Of a stretch of 64,000 bases of DNA, positions 21,433 through 35,700 are shown piece after piece. This DNA is from Cryptomeria japonica. Its lineage: Eukaryota > Streptophyta > Pinopsida > Cupressales > Cupressaceae. Numbering within the stretch: the first letter of the stretch is position 1; the number at the start of each line of letters is the position of its first letter. The translations under genes and the position numbers were made by a program. The stretch spans positions 65,048,546-65,112,545 of the forward strand of contig NC_081408.1 in assembly GCF_030272615.1 (NCBI RefSeq), in the 5' to 3' direction. The notes under the pieces are model-generated. The model searched no databases and was not told where the DNA came from. It saw nothing but the letters and a program-made list of their open reading frames with translations.

Positions 21433-24400
21433 ATGATTGTGCTCTCATGGAATGTAAGGGGCTTGAACAATGGCCCTACACAAAAAGTTGTTCGGGATTT
21501 GATTAGGAATCACTCACCCAATATCCTTTTCTTGCAAGAAACTAAACTTACTGTGGATAGTATGATGGGGCTCGTGCCAAAGTTGTGGGAGTAAGGCAAG
21601 TGTCAGTGTGTTGGGGCAGTTGGTTCCTCGGGAGGGGTGGCTTGTCTTTGGAACCCTTTAAGGCTCCACCCTATCTGGTGGGTTGCCTCCAGATCCTCTT
21701 TATCTGGGGTGTTGGCTAGTCTTGAGACTAGGGAATTCATCTTGTTTTCAAATATTTATGCTCCCATAGATTTTTTAGGGTAAGCAAAGCTTATGGTCTC
21801 ATGTTTTAGGTGTGCAAAGGTTGGCCCCTTTTCATCCTTGGATTATGGCAGGAGACTTCAATGCCATCCTGGAGTTGAGTGAAAAGAAGGGGGGTGTTAT
21901 GCGGTTGGAACCTTCTTCTTTCCTTTTCTAGGATAGTATCTCCTTGATGTAGCTAGTTGACGTCAAGCCTAGCAATGGTTTGTTCACTTGGAACAACAGG
22001 AGGGTGGGAGAGAATTGGATTGCTAAATGATTTGATCATTTTCTGGTTTCCTATTTTTGGATTAGTGGGGGATGGTCCACAAGTTCTGAGATTATTGATT
22101 GGAGAGGGTCGGATCACTGGCCCATCAAGCTGGTGTTGTCTTCGGCTCGAGTAGACCATTCTCTTGCATTCAAATTCCAACTTATGTGGCTTTGGGACCC
22201 GTCTTTGTAGGTTCTTGTTGCGGACTGGTGGAGGAGAGGGAGATTGGCTTTTGGCACTACCATGTACTCTTTTGCCAAGCAGCTACAATTTGTTAAGCTT
22301 CAGCTTAAATAGTGGAATCGTCAAGGCTTCGGGAATATTTTTCATAAGAAGAAAGATGCTCAAATTGCATTGAATGAGATCACTAGTAGAATTAGGGAGC
22401 ATTGGTTGTCTGAGGAACTACTTAGAGAGGAAGACAAAGCTATCAAGGTGGTTGAGGAATGGGAGCTTCGGGAAGAAGTATATTGGAAGCAAAGAGCTCG
22501 CATTGACTAGCTGAGGGATGGGGACAAGAACACTGCTTTCTTCTTCAACTCAGTGAAAGCAAGAAGACACAAAAATTCCATTCCTGTACTGGTTAATGAC
22601 AGAGGTGAGCAATGCTTATCCTTGCAGGAGATGTCTAGGGAGTCTCTTCAATTTTTCCAATCCCTCTTTAGGGAGGACTCTCAGGGGGAAATAGTGGAGG
22701 AGAATCTGGTTCTAGATTGCATCCCTTCTCTTGTCTCCAAGGAGATGAATGAGCAGCTTTTGTGTCCTATTTTACTGGAAGAACTGGAGAGGATTGTCTT
22801 CCACATGAGGAAAGGAAAGGCTCTTGGACCGAATGGGTTCCCAGTTGAATTCTTTCAAGAGTTCTGGGATATAATTAAGCTGGATTTATTGGAAGTAGTC
22901 CAGGAGTCCCAAAGGAATAAACAAATGCTTAGGGCATTGAATGCGACCTTCATTTCCCTAATCCCCAAGTGCGAAGGGGCCAACTGGTTAGGCCAGTTCT
23001 GCCCGATCTCCCTCTGCAATGTGATTTATAAGATCATATCTAAGCTGATAGCAGATAGATTGAAGAAGTGCTTGGGGAATGTTATTTCTAAGGAGCAGAG
23101 TGGGTTTGTGGAAGGGGGCCAAATTCTGGATGGGGTGGTAATTGCTATGGAGATCATTCATTCTATGGCAACTTCCAAGGAAAAAGCTATGTTTATCAAG
23201 CTGGATATGGCTAAGGCATATGATAGAGTTTAGTGGGCCTTCCTTGAGAAGATTCTCAGGGCTTTTGGTTTTGCAAACGAGTGGGTCTAGTGGGTTATGA
23301 GTTGTGTTACGTCCACTTCTTTCTCTATGCTTATCAATGGAGACCATATTGAGTTGTTTTGTGCTTCTAGGGGTCTTCGCCAGGGAGATCCTCTCTCCCC
23401 TTATTTATTCATTCTTCTTGCTGAGGGTCTGGGGAGGCTGATAAAGCATAATGTGGGTCGGGGTTCTATTCAAGGTTGGAGATGGGGGAATGACTTGCAG
23501 CCACAGTCTCACCTATAGTTTGTAGATGATACAACCCTGATGGGGCTTTCTCGGATCAATGAAGCTTTGAATCTGCGTAAGGTCCTGGATGTTTATCTTG
23601 CAGCATCTGGCTAGATGATCAATGAGGATAAATCTTCCATCCTTTTTTTCAACACTCTTGAATCTATTCAGAGGAGGATTGCTCTTCTTGAGATTCCAAG
23701 TTGGCTCCCTACCCGTGATGTATTTGGGTATTCCTATTTCTCTTGGCAACCCCCCTAGGGAGTTGTGGTAGGGGATCTTGGATAAATTCCGATCCAAGGT
23801 TGAGCACTGGACTCATAGATGGTTGTCCTTTGCGGGGAGGGATCTTTTGATTCAGTTGGTGGTTCAAGCTTTGTCGACCTATCGATGTATGCTTCAGGTG
23901 GCTCCTAAGTGGTTCTTGAAGGGTTTGGACTCTCTGGCTAGGAAATTCTTATGGGTTGGTAATCTCACCTCTTCCAAATGGAGTCTAGTCAATTGGGACC
24001 TAGTTTGTAGGCCGAAGCAGTCTAGGGGGCTTGGGTTAAGGCAGTCTAGTCTTTTTGGCGAAGCTCTGGCTGCTAAATTGTATTGGAGGTGATGTGTTGA
24101 GCAGGATTGAGGCTGGGCCAGGATTTTGGCCAACAAATATATGCAGAGGATTCTGATGGAGGAAATCCCTAGATATTTGCTTGAAGGAAAGGGCTCATCG
24201 ATCTGGTACACTCTCAAGAAGGGGGCTTCTCTCATTAAGGAAGGGCTTTTTTGGATCTGCAGAAGGGGGAAGAGATTCTTTTCTAGAATGATTCTTGGGA
24301 TGGTTACCCTCCCATTCTTGATCAGTTTCCTAACCTTGGAAACCTAGGTCAGAGGTTCTTGGAAGCTGGATGGTCAAGGGTGAGTGACTTTAAGGTTGTC

Positions 24401-25665
24401 TACAGGTGCGGTCGACTAGAATTGGAATGGTGGAAGACTCCTAATGAATGGCCGGTGGTGGGGATGGAGGAAGAATGTGCAGAGTTGCAGGGCATTTTGG
24501 CAAATAGACACTGTAGCTCCCTGAAGGGTAGGGATAGGCTTGTTTGGTCTCCAAATCCTAAGGACATTTTTTCTGTGGCTAGTGGTTACTGGGAATTGTT
24601 GAGTCAAAGACTTGAGGGAGAAGTGAACTGGGGGAAACATGTGTGGAACAATGCTTCTTGGCCGAAGTGTAACTACTTTGCCTGGACTTTGGCTTGGAAT
24701 AGATGTCTTACTTGGGACAATATCTGCAAGCGGAGATTCTTGGGGCCCTCTATCTGTGTTTTATGTGGTAATGGAGAGGAAGACTCCTCACACCTGTTCT
24801 TTAGATGCCCCTTCTCTATGTTGATCTGACACTATTTCGTCCTCCTATTTCCTCCTCCTTCCTCTAGATGGTCTAGTATATTGGGCCTATCTGCATTCTG
24901 TGGCAGATCTAGCTTGAATGGAATAGGAGGATCTTTAGGGAGGCCAAATTGTTTGTTCAACAAATTTGGAATAGGATCATTGCTATGATTCGGGAGACAG
25001 TGGAAGCTAAATGTGAGGTGAATTTCCCTTTGGGTAGAGTTAAGGCAGATATTGTGAGTAGGCTTGGATTGTAGGAGTTGTCTCCTGGCTCGGCCTGTGT
25101 TCGGAAAGGTAGACGGGCTATGAAGAAGGTGCAAAGGGTTGGAAGGTGGACACCCCCTGAAGATGAGTATATCAAGATCAACACTGATGACTCATATAGA
25201 GGCAATCCAAGCCCTGCTGGTGTTGGGGGTGTTGGCAGGAATAGCAGGGGGGAGGTTGTTTTCTTCTTTTCGGTGCATAAAGGATATCAATCTAATAATT
25301 TGATGGAGGGTTTTGCAATTCTTTATGCACTTGAGCGGGCTTTGGCGAGGGGTTTTAGGAAGGTGATTTGTGAATCAGATTCACAAATTGTTGTTAACTT
25401 GTTGTCTGATTAGAAGGTGAGTGGGATTTAGTGGCAGCTGGCAGGGATTGTTCAGCAGATTCTTCATATTAGCTCTTTAATGGATTAGGTGTCCTTCAAC
25501 CATATTCCTGGTGAATGGAATGGAGTGGCTGACTATTTGGCCAAGTGGGCTTCAGAACATGATAATGAGTGGAAAGTGGAGGGTTGGGAGCATCTCTCTA
25601 GGGATGACTGTCACGAATTGAAGAAGACTCTCACTAAGGACATAGGTGGCTTAGAAGCTGGTTGA
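21433..25665 (+). pseudogene. LINE-1 ORF2: endonuclease, reverse transcriptase, zf-RVT, RNase H
   Basis: ATG 21433 opens an apurinic-type endonuclease (MIVLSWNVRGLNNG, then LFLQETKL). That part breaks repeatedly between 21590 and 22520. RT is clear at 22553-23770: GKALGPNGFPVEFF, ISKEQSGFVEGG, LDMAKAYDRV, GLRQGDPLSP and FVDDT at 23520 (after a TAG). A zf-RVT domain lies near 24640-24825 (WPKCNYFAWTLAW, CVLCGNGEEDSSHLFFRCPF). The last domain, 25170-25590, is a ribonuclease H with Asp in INTDDS, Glu in MEGFAI, Asp in ESDS and Asp in VADYLAKWA. TAG stops sit at 23612 (probable Trp) and 25411. The frame ends with TGA 25663-25665, followed by a short 3' UTR with AATAAA at 25742. Confidence 0.88.
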
Positions 25666-25794
25666 ATTGGGGTTGGGCTAGTTTTCCTTCTCTGGGGCCT
25701 CGGGGCTCTGATTCTTTTTGTAATGATTGTTTCTAATTCTCAATAAAGTTTTAACCCTTTTGTCAAAAAAAATAAAATTGATTGATTTCAAGGA

Positions 25795-28289
25795 TAGGTT
25801 AGTATATGAACAATTCAATAAACATGAAAATTTAAATGAGAAGGATTAGCTGTCTAGTGATAGGAAAAATAATGAATAAGTTATGCTAAGATCGTATATT
25901 AGAATTGTTCTCTAGGGTACAAAAAATTAATGCCCTTGAAATGCTTGTTCTCTCAAAATGTATGTAAATTGAAAAATTTATATAGATCAATCTTATGCAC
26001 CATGGTCTTATCCTAATCATTGCAAGTTTGATCCCAATTGCCTCAAAGTTGATATCTTGATGCACAAATCTAACTTTCACATAGAATTTTGACAAATCTT
26101 GTCAAATTTGATCTCCAATGTTTGATGAGTTTTTAAGGATTGTAATATTTTATAACATGCTATGAGAATATTTTGAACTAGTTGGGACCATGTTATCCTA
26201 AGTTAGCCTCCTTGATTAATTTGATTCACAACTTAGAGTGAATACATGATGAGCAAACACAAACATACAAATTGCTTATATGCAAACAATGCATGTTATG
26301 TGTCTTTTCTCTTAGAAAATTGAAACTTGTTCCATAAATTATTTGTATTTCCAAAATCAAACATTTGAATTAATAACAAATTGAATGTCTTTAAGATAAG
26401 ACTCAAAAATATGTTGCAAAAACATATGACATGTCATATTGCAATGGCTAGTGAAAAAGGGGCTGGATAGTTGGAACTTGAATTGAAAATTTAAAATTTT
26501 AGGGTCATTGTCATACACTAATCAATTTCAACTAGCACAAAAATTAAGCTAGGTAAACAAGCAATTATTCTAGGGCTAAGAGTGAATCCATTGAGCTAAG
26601 CATGAATGGAGTTTCATAGATATGTGAAAATGAGTAAAAGTGGAAGAAAATAGTGATAGATAGAGAGACATGAGCCAAAATCTAGCACAAAAATATACCA
26701 CTTGTGAGTATATAATTTCATTAATGGCGTTCCCAAAAGAAAGATAGAACTATGTTGTACTATAGAACTATGTTGTACTGAGGACTAACCTAATTGTCTC
26801 TTGTAATCGTGTACTTTATATTATGATGTGGCAAAGAGAAATCTATTTGTTTTTGAACAATTTCAAGGAAAGTTTAGATGAAGAAGACATCTTCAAGTAT
26901 ATGGTGGTGGAGATGGCAAAGGGGCGATTTTCTCAAGTCTTTTCTGATTTTTGGAATTTGAAAGGGGTACATATTATCATAGAACAAGGATATAAATATA
27001 AATGTATATTAGAAATGTTATAATTATGTGGAGAATGAGCCATTTAAAATTTGTACTTGATAACATAAATGAAGATAAATATAAATGAATTTTTTAAATA
27101 ATCAATTCTTCAATTTTTTTTAATGATTATGAATGATTGCTAAATTTAGAATCATGGTTTTCATTATATATATATTGAGATTGTTTTTAAATCTATTATT
27201 ATAAGGATAATGAGTCTAAGGTAATATTTTTTTCTCAAAAATTGAAGATCAAGAATCATTCATTTGCCAAAATCATATGAAAAACAATCATAATCTCAAC
27301 TCTTATAATTACACCTCCAAAAATCCTAAAGAATAGCATAATAAAAAACATTCCACCATCATCACTAAATTATTTTCAACAAATTAAATGTATTCTTTTA
27401 ATATATTAATTAATAATTGACAGTAAAAGAATTATTAAAAACTTTAAACAACCTACACGAAATCAATCTTTATTGAATGCATCATCATTAAAAAAAGAGA
27501 ACAAAGTTCTCGTGATTAGAAATAATAATATTTGCTCCTCAATCAAAATTGTTGAAAAAAATAACCTATAAAACAAGCACAGGGAATCTACTTTTGGATT
27601 CAACAAGTTGCTACCCTACAAAATTGCTGGAAAAAATAGCCTTTAAAAGTTGCTATCAAGATACTATTATATGCTACCCTATCAAATCTCACATAGACAT
27701 GGACCATATATTCAAATATTTACACTGTGCATGCACAAGATTTTGATATGCTATCTAATCTCACAGACTTTATAGTTTTAACATGTGCCATATTTTGATA
27801 TATTTAAACTAAATTTAAAGCTTCCTGTTACTTAATGGCATATGTGCTTTAGTTTGAGACTGCCCCCATGCGCATGGTGGAATATTTGTAATGCTTTCTT
27901 TTCATTGGTGTGAGTTGCGGGTCAAATTTTGGTACACTGTAAGGTCAATAGATGTCTTTGCTATCAATTTTGATGTTTGATAATACCATTTACATTTGCA
28001 ATTCCATCTTGTAACTAATACATTTCATTCTTCTCATTTCTACAGTTTTATGTAGTCTTTTCATTATTTATGTACCGTTTATTTGTTAATGTTGTTTGAA
28101 TTCCTTAACATCGTGCATTTGCTTAGGCATCTATTCAGCGTTCAGTTTTTTAGATGCTTTGATTTTATTCTTTCTTTCTTTGCATTATATTTCTGAACTG
28201 TCTTTTGCTTGTATATAATGACAAAAGATAGACTATGTTTCAAAGGTTTCAATAACCAAAACCAAATCAATATAAAATCTTTACTAAGG
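25795..28289. other. AT-rich intergenic spacer
   Basis: About 2.5 kb with no frame that could be assigned. Small + frames at 26823-27023 and 27549-27746 have no recognisable domain or supporting context. No terminal repeats, target duplications or poly(A)-ended insert were identified by eye. Confidence 0.5.
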
Positions 28290-30930
28290 CAATTTCAGTT
28301 AGGCTGTCTAAACTCCTTCTTCGGATAATTTCTTTGGAGCAGGGTGGGTTTGTGCTGGACAGGAAACTTCTGAAGGTGCCATTGTAGCTCACGAAATCCT
28401 ATACTCCATATCTCAATGAAAGGCATCAGCAATGATTCTTAAACTAGACATGCTTAAAGCTTATGATTGTGTTAATTGACATTCCCTGGTGGTGGTCTTG
28501 CATCATTTAGGGTTTTCGCTTTGTTGGGTTAAGTGGGTCTTTTCATGTATATCCTTTGCCTGCTTCTCAGTTTTGATTAATGGTTCTCCCTCCAGTTTTT
28601 TTGCTTCCCCTTGGGGAATTAGGCAAGGAGATCCCTTATCTCCTTTTTTGTTTATTCTTTTGGTGGAAACATTAAGCAGGGATATATCTAATGCTACAAC
28701 ATTGGGTTTATGGTCAGGCATTAGAGTGGATGGTCTTCCTTCTTCACAATATCATTGCTTATTTGCTGATGATACGCTTTTGTTTGGCGTGGTCTCTATG
28801 AGGGAAGCTCGAGTTATTAAGAAAATTATTTCTGATTATGGAGCCTTTTCTAGTCAAAAGGTTAATAATCAGAAGTCCAAAGTCTTTTTTGTGAATGTCC
28901 CCACTTTAGTTCGGGACAATCTTGCCCGCTTTTGGAGTTTTCAAGTTGGGACTTTTCCCTGTATGTACTTAGGTATTCCTTTCTTTCTGTGATCATATAA
29001 GACCTCCGTTTGGGATAAAGTTGTCCATTCTATTACCTCTAGAATTTCCTCCTAGAATCATAAGTAGCTAACAATGGCTGGTAAGATCCTTCTAATCAAA
29101 TCAATTTTGAATGTCATTCCTACATATTTCATGTCTATCCTACAGGCTCCCTCTCAAGTCATTAAGAACATTAAGGTTTCCATCATGACCTTCCTTTGGA
29201 ATGATAATTTAGGAGGGAAACAGAAGATTCCTCTTCTTGCTTGGGATAAAATTTGTCATCCCAAGGAGCTGGGGGGTGCGGGTATCCGTGACTTGGTTAT
29301 TCAGAATAAAGCATTGGGGGCGAAATTTATTTGGAAGTTATATGCAACCCCCTGTAGTAAATGGGCCTCCATCATGCTTGCCAAGTATTTAAGGGGAGCA
29401 TCCAAAGAAAGGATTTTTACTACAACATCCCTTTCGAAGGGTTCTATGTTTTGGAATTTTTTGATTTCTTGTAGGGAGGTGGTCGTACCACATTTATCTT
29501 GGGTTGTCCATAATGGGAGAAAGGCCCATTTTTGTGATGAAGTTTGGAATGGGCATCCTCCTCTCTCAGCTATTTGTGACTAGTCCCCTTTGTCGGATAT
29601 CCTATTGGATCTTTGGGGACCTTTTGTTGTAGATTATTTTAACATTGTCACCTTAGGTCCATGTTTAGTGGCTAAATGGAAGGATGTCCCTCCCCTGTCT
29701 ATTAATAATGATATTATTTTAGCTTTTGTAGAAGAACTTCGTAGGAGACCTTTAGTTTTCCATAACAAGGAGGATTCTTTGGTTTGGGTTAAAAATGCTA
29801 CAGGCTCCTATTTGGTAAAAGAGGGGTACAATTCTTTGGTTCATACCCCTATGTCTTTTTGTTGGCCTACTAAGCTTTTCTAGCATCCTGCTTGTCTTCC
29901 AAAAGCAAGGGCCTTTGCTTGGTTGGCAGTCCAAGATTAAATCCTTACTGGAATGCAATTGGATAGGCTTGGGATTACAGCAGTGTTTCCTTGTGTTTTC
30001 TGAGGTTATTGTATGGAATCGGTGGATCACCTTTTCCTACTATGCCCTTTTGCCTCTAAATGTTGGTATTGGTTGTTTGGTATGTCAAGATGGTCTTCTG
30101 CTCTATATTCAAATCTACTTTCACAATTTATGTCCTGACCCTTGTTGTTTCCCTCTTCATTCTACTCATCTCTTTGGGTTGTATCTCCATCTCCGGTGAT
30201 TTGGAATCTTTGGCTTGAAAGGAATTCAAGAATCTTCAAACATAAGTCTGCATCTTTGGTAGACATAATTGGTAAAATTCAAGCCTCTATTAGTGAAGTG
30301 GTGCTTTCTTTCATTCATAAAAATTTAGATCATCTCAAGTCCTTTTCTCATTGGGATAACTGGGTTACTTAGCGACGGTCTTCACTTCATTTGATGCCTT
30401 CTCATGGGGTTGTATCAAATGAATTTTCTTTGCTTCTTAAGCGCAAGATGGCTAAATGGAGTCCTCCTCCTTTCCCTTCATTCAAACTTCAGTTTGATGG
30501 GGCCTCTAAGGGAAATCCAGAGAGGTCTAGGATTGGGGTAATTATTTTTTATCACTCTTCAAAAATCATCAAAGCAGTTGGTAAATATATTGGTTATGGC
30601 ACTAATAACGTGGCTGAGTTTTAGGCTTTATCCTTTGGACTTGATCTTTGTCTTTCTCTAAACATCAAAGATATTGTTATTGAAGGTGATTCAATGCTGG
30701 TCTTTCAAGCGGTTGCTAGCAAAAAGTGTCTCTCTTAGCACTTGCAGTATTTTTTGGAGCACATTCTCCTCCAACTTAATGATTTTTCCACTTTCTCTAT
30801 TTCTCATTGTTTTAGAGAGATTAATGTTTTCGCAGATTTTCTTGCAAACAAGGCTGTTGGTGAAGGTGTTGATTATATAAAACTTGCCACTTCGGACTTT
30901 CCTATCTCCTGCATGAAACTTATCTCTTAA
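28290..30930 (+). pseudogene. LINE-2 ORF2 remnant: RT, zf-RVT, RNase H
   Basis: RT motifs in order are ISLEQGGFV, GIRQGDPLSPFLFILLVE and LFADDTLLFG (about 28752-28781, catalytic F-A-D-D kept). Then come VPTLVRDNLARFWSFQVG, and TMAGKILLIKS at about 29076 after two TAGs. The zf-RVT region lies in shifted frames around 29880-30110. RNase H at 30480-30880 keeps all four acidic positions: FDGASKGNP, NVAEF, VIEGDS and NVFADFLAN. Against the sister copy on the minus strand, the codon at 29053-29055 is TAG where the sister has TGG (SSWNHK). At least six in-frame stops and two frameshifts are present. Confidence 0.85.
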
Positions 30931-32702
30931 CAGTCCTTCCATTCAGAAACTTCCTTCATCCCCCTTTCTTGGTTTGGTTGTTCTTTCGTAAGTGCCTATA
31001 ATGAGGGTGTTGGCCTTTGGGGCAATATCATTATTATTGACATTTATTGGGAGAATCTCCTCATTAAGGAAAGAGTTTGTTGTGGTTTCTATTTTTTTAG
31101 ATTGACCTACGTTTTGTTCGATTGGCCTCCCCCATCTCCTTGCTTTGTGGGAAGTTTACTTCCTTGTATAGCTATAGGGGGGATGTTGTTTTGCCTTATG
31201 ACAACATCTTCATTCTAGCTATTTTTGGTAGTAGCTCCTTATTAAGTATGGAGGATGGAGGGGCAATTTAAGCCCATTTCACACTTATTTGATAGTGAAT
31301 GGGATTTGGGTCGATTCTCATGTTTGTTCTATGGTTGCATTTTTTAATATTATGGATACCCCTGTTGATGGATATTTTCATTCTTCTTTTGTTACTTTGG
31401 AGATTGTCTTTTGATCTTTCTTTATCTTTCAGCTTTGTGGAAAGTTGGTTGGCAATTTATATGGGTGAGATCGTTTTGGGTTCTTGTGTAATTATGTTCC
31501 CAAATGGTCAGAGAAGGGATACCTTATGTTCGACTGGCAGTTTTGGTAATTATTGGTTTTTTTTTTGCTTGGCATTATCTTGTCCCATGAAGCTACATGA
31601 TGGGTTTATGGGATTATAATCATGGTAGATGGATACCTCGGTTTCCTTTAAACTTCTTGGGGACTGATTTGGCATCGGATATTCTATGTTAATCATTATT
31701 TTTTGTGGTTGAATTTTGTTATAATGCTTTGATGCTCTTCTTTTTTGGTAATCATTTGTCCTTGCAGATAGATATGGGTGACCTTGCCATGAGCTTTTGT
31801 TTCACATTAAGTGGACTTGATCCTTCTGTTGAATCATTATGTTCTGTGGGTGCCCTGCTATTTAGGCAATTGCTTTAATGATTGGGCCTATTGTAAGCTA
31901 TGAGGAAATTTCCATCTTTTGTTATGAGGTCTCTTGTTGGACATTTTCTCTTATGATGATAAGATAATCATACATTGGTTATCCTCTTCTCTATTATATT
32001 TCGGATTGGTGTGCAGGTATGGCATTCATTCTTTTTTGTTCTTTTTCTTTCTATTACACAATGCTCTGCATTATTTGGAGATTTTTTGGCAAAGTTGGTG
32101 GTTGGTGACTTTTTCTGAGGAATTGAGAAGTGCAGTTTATTTGGTGGTTTAGATGGCTCCTTATCATGTTGGTACTGATATGGCTTTTTCTTTGGATTAT
32201 TTTATGGATTGGTCTTACCCTATTTCCTGAGGGTTTTCTCCATCCTTCTCTACTACTTATATGGATAGGAATATGTATGCTAACCATTTTTATGTTGTCA
32301 AGATTGCTTTTTCTTGGTTCCCTTTTGGCTGTGTGTTTTGTTCTCTGCAGGGCCTTGGATTCATGTGGTGCATAGGCAGATTGGCTTTTTGGGGTGCTGG
32401 CACTAATTTTGTTTAAGATATGGTGGCTTCATTTTGGGATGTTATCTTCTTCACTAGTTCACTGGTTCCTACAAGCTTTTCAAAGCTTCCTTTATATCTA
32501 ATGCGATTGATGATGTAATCAGGGGTTGTATTTGGGTTGCCTATGGGCTATTGTAATGGGTAGATAGGCTTATGTTTTCTTGAGCAATACTGAAGGGTTT
32601 TCTTACTAGTTCTTTCCCTTCAGTGCTCTTTGAACCAGACACCATGTAAAAAATAGAAAAATTTAAATTTCAGTGGGTCGTCCACTTTTATCAAAAAAAA
32701 AA
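30931..32702 (+). other. Long 3' UTR of LINE-2
   Basis: About 1.77 kb of T-rich DNA between the RNase H stop and the poly(A). Its last 170 bp (GTAATGGGTAGATAGGCTT onward) match the end of the minus-strand LINE at 53375-53530, so this is element sequence and not flank. Hydrophobic frames at 31299-31619, 31934-32152 and 32130-32375 reflect T-richness and are not called. A 1.5-1.8 kb 3' UTR is long for a LINE. Confidence 0.65.
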
Positions 32703-35700
32703 TATTAAATTATCTCTCTAGTGAAAGGCTTCAACAACCAAATCAAACATTTCAAACATATGTAATCGTTTGTTCTAGACTCTATTGCGAAGAAATTTTA
32801 GACATTCTTAAATTTTATTTTTATTTTAATGTTAGAAGAGAATTGCCATTTTATTAGTATTAATTACCTTTGGAAAAGAAATAAAAAATTATTAATTAAA
32901 AAGAAAGTTACAAAAATTGGTATTTTTTTTTTTGAAAGGTTATCACTTTAATTTTTTTTTAACTTCAAACAATTTCAATCATCTAAAAGATGATAAATAT
33001 ACTTTTTTTTTTAAAAAAATTATTGAAACTTTTCATTTTTATGCTTATATAATCTTTCAAGTATATAAGTGGACAACAAAGATCAGGTACTATCCAATGC
33101 ACTTTATTATCAATCAGATATCTAAACAGGGATATATTTCGCTAAGTGAATTGTAATCTATTACGAAAAATGATGCGTTGTCGGTATAATCATTTATAAT
33201 AAATCTAAAAAGTATTTCAATTGTTTTAATGAATCATATAAAAATTGTTTTTTAATTGTAAAAATATATTAAAAATAATTTTATTTAAAAATTAATTACA
33301 TTGTACAATCACATTGAGAAAAAAGAAATATTTGATATTATGAGGGAAAAATATGTTTCCATTGATTAGAATGTATAATGAATAATCAAATGTACTTTGT
33401 ATCTAAAGAAAAATGAGTTTAGTAAATTTAATTCATTGGAATGTATACATATAAGTACAAGTAACATCGACTACTCAATTGAATTTAGTGGATGTAGTTG
33501 AGGCTTTGCATGATAATTAGAAGTCCATGAAAAGGAAAATGGAGGATATCTTTCTTAGAATATGGAGATGACCGAGAAGAACTCCTTTGCTCACAAAGTC
33601 ATACAAGATGAAATCGAGAGGAGGTGAGCCAAAAAGAGGCATCATTTGGAGTCCACCACTATCATTGAGCTAAAAAATGTCGGTGTCAAAGGTGAAGGTG
33701 ACCTTGGATCCCTTGGCTATCTCCTCTCAAAAAGGATCTAACATAATCCTCTCCTTTTTGGAAAAACTTAAAGATATGAGCTAGGATAGGAAGCTAGTGA
33801 TGTCCCCACCAAGTAGGCAATTGGTTGGCGCCTTTCTTGGGGGTTTGTTCTGTTCTATTTTTTGGTTTGTAGGTTTTGTTTGTCTGTAGTCTAGGTTTAG
33901 TTTGTGGTGTTCACTATTAGATTTTGTTCCCTTTTGGTAGTATCCATTCTAGTCTTGGGCCCTCAATCTTCACTTGTTGGTTTGATGTAATTATATTAAG
34001 GTTTAGGCCTCTCTCGATTAAATCTACTCAGAGCATAGACAAGTCAATTATAGAGTTGAATCAGCATAAGTGTCAAGTTTCATTATTGAAAAGTATGAAA
34101 AATGTAAATAGCAATTAAATATAAGTTTAATAATTCAAGATGGCTCTAAAGATAATACAGATTTCAATTTGATGTGACTCAAAATATAAAATAATAGATA
34201 CTCCATTAATGCTCAAGGACTTATAAAATAAAATATTTATTTTTAACTATGCAAGAACAAATACCTAATTTTGAACTTGTCCTACACCTATGTGTTTGTC
34301 ATATGTGGTATGTAAATATTTGTTCTCTAGCTTGCCTGCTCCTTCTTTTTTTTTTTTTTTTATGTTTTCCTTAATATATCAAGAGCTTGCAGTATCTAGG
34401 AATATTTTAAAGGATAAACATAAGGATCTTTCACCTAGACCAATCCTAAAAATTGAATCATTTTCAATCATGAACATGCTCTTACAATGCTTGTGCATAA
34501 TTAGATTTATTTTAGTATATCCAAAGAACATGTAAATGAGGATACTTAAATTATTAATTAATTAAAAAATAATTAGAATGAATACATTTAGAAAGAATGA
34601 GATAAAAACATATAATTTAGGTTTGTGTTTAGTTGGCCTTAAGTAAGAGGTTGGTTACCATTATAAGGTTCTAGGTTAAGTGATAGTTGTACATAAATAT
34701 GTGTCAAATGGTAGTTAGAACCAACTTTTCATATATGGTATGCATCACTAGAAAATATTATAAATATTTCTAATTAAATAATTTTGTTACATAGTGGTTA
34801 ATTTCTGACTTAGTTTAGGTGTAATTTAGTATGATCTTGCATAATTTATAGTGTGTTAAAATTTAAATTATTTTAGAATACTCTTTTTGGGTTAGTGTGT
34901 AGTACAAATACACATCCTATTGTTAAAGAGCACTTTCATTTCATTTGTTTGTGTTTTTCTCTTAAACCTACATTAAATTTCAATGTGATATTTATGAACA
35001 TCTTAAAAATTTTATATATTAGGTTGTAGAATATTATGATCTTTTTTAGTGTTTCTTGATCGAATACTTTACTTATGTTTTCCTAAAAATGAATGATTAT
35101 AAGATGATCAAAAGTTGAAATTGAAGGTGCTACACTTAGTGATGTCTCTAATATAACAAGTTGCCAAACTTCTCATGACTACTTGATATAAGAGCATCCA
35201 TTATATAGTACAATTTCAGCATTTCAAGGGTTAAATAAATTTATTGTCCTATTATAAATTTAAGAGATTAATTTGACCAATTTGGGTGATTGGGGACGTG
35301 TTGATAAGAAGATTTACCTTAGAAATTTCATTCTTGTTGTATTATTTCTATTCGGATGACTAAAATGGAGGGATAAGCTATAAATTTTTGTAAAAGTAGT
35401 TAACACTTTTCAAATTCCAAAAGATTGACTTAGTTCTTTTTTTATTCATTTTTCAAATCAATATACAACAAAAAGGCATTGTATATGGTGGAGCAAGATT
35501 TTAGAATCATTTAATGAGGAATTTCAAAAGACAATTATAGGGAAATGAAAGAGATATTTGGGTGCGTCTTTGTGATGTCTCACAAGGGTTACAATCTTTA
35601 TAAAATGCAGCCTTAGATGATTTTAAGAAGGAAAAATCAATAGTAACAAGGTTGGAGAAATAACTTGCAGGTTGCACCAAAGAATTGTAAGGAAGAGTAT

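Larger units (their letters stand above)
19604..25794 (+). mobile_element. Full-length L1-type LINE (LINE-1 of this window) with 17-bp target duplication
   Basis: A perfect 17-bp direct repeat (TTGATTGATTTCAAGGA) at 19604-19620 and 25778-25794 brackets a GC-richer insert that ends in an A-rich tail (AAAAAAAATAAAA). The insert has a 5' UTR, ORF1 (DUF4283 plus CCHC), ORF2 (endonuclease, RT, zf-RVT) and a terminal RNase H. This is the complete plan of the plant L1 group that carries an added RNase H. The intact duplication shows a single target-primed insertion with little later rearrangement. Several in-frame stops in both ORFs show the copy is dead. It lies in the 5' flank side of the SWEET gene. 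Confidence 0.92.
28290..32702 (+). mobile_element. 5'-truncated L1-type LINE (LINE-2 of this window)
   Basis: The insert begins inside the reverse transcriptase (ISLEQGGFVL at about 28330) and ends with TCCACTTTTATCAAAAAAAAAA at 32681-32702. ORF1, the endonuclease and the RT N-terminus are missing, as expected from incomplete target-primed reverse transcription. Protein and 3'-end sequence are close to the minus-strand LINE at 53362-60625: both share the RNase H, an unusually long 3' UTR and the same terminal 20-mer. No clear target-site duplication was found. Confidence 0.87.

Noticed and set aside
26823-27746. Two small + frames (66 and 65 codons)
   Set aside because: No recognisable motif, no splice or poly(A) context, and AT-rich surroundings; length is within chance expectation.
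31299-32375. Hydrophobic frames resembling membrane proteins
   Set aside because: T-rich 3' UTR of LINE-2. T-rich codons give Phe/Leu/Ile automatically, and the sister LINE-4 does not keep the frames.
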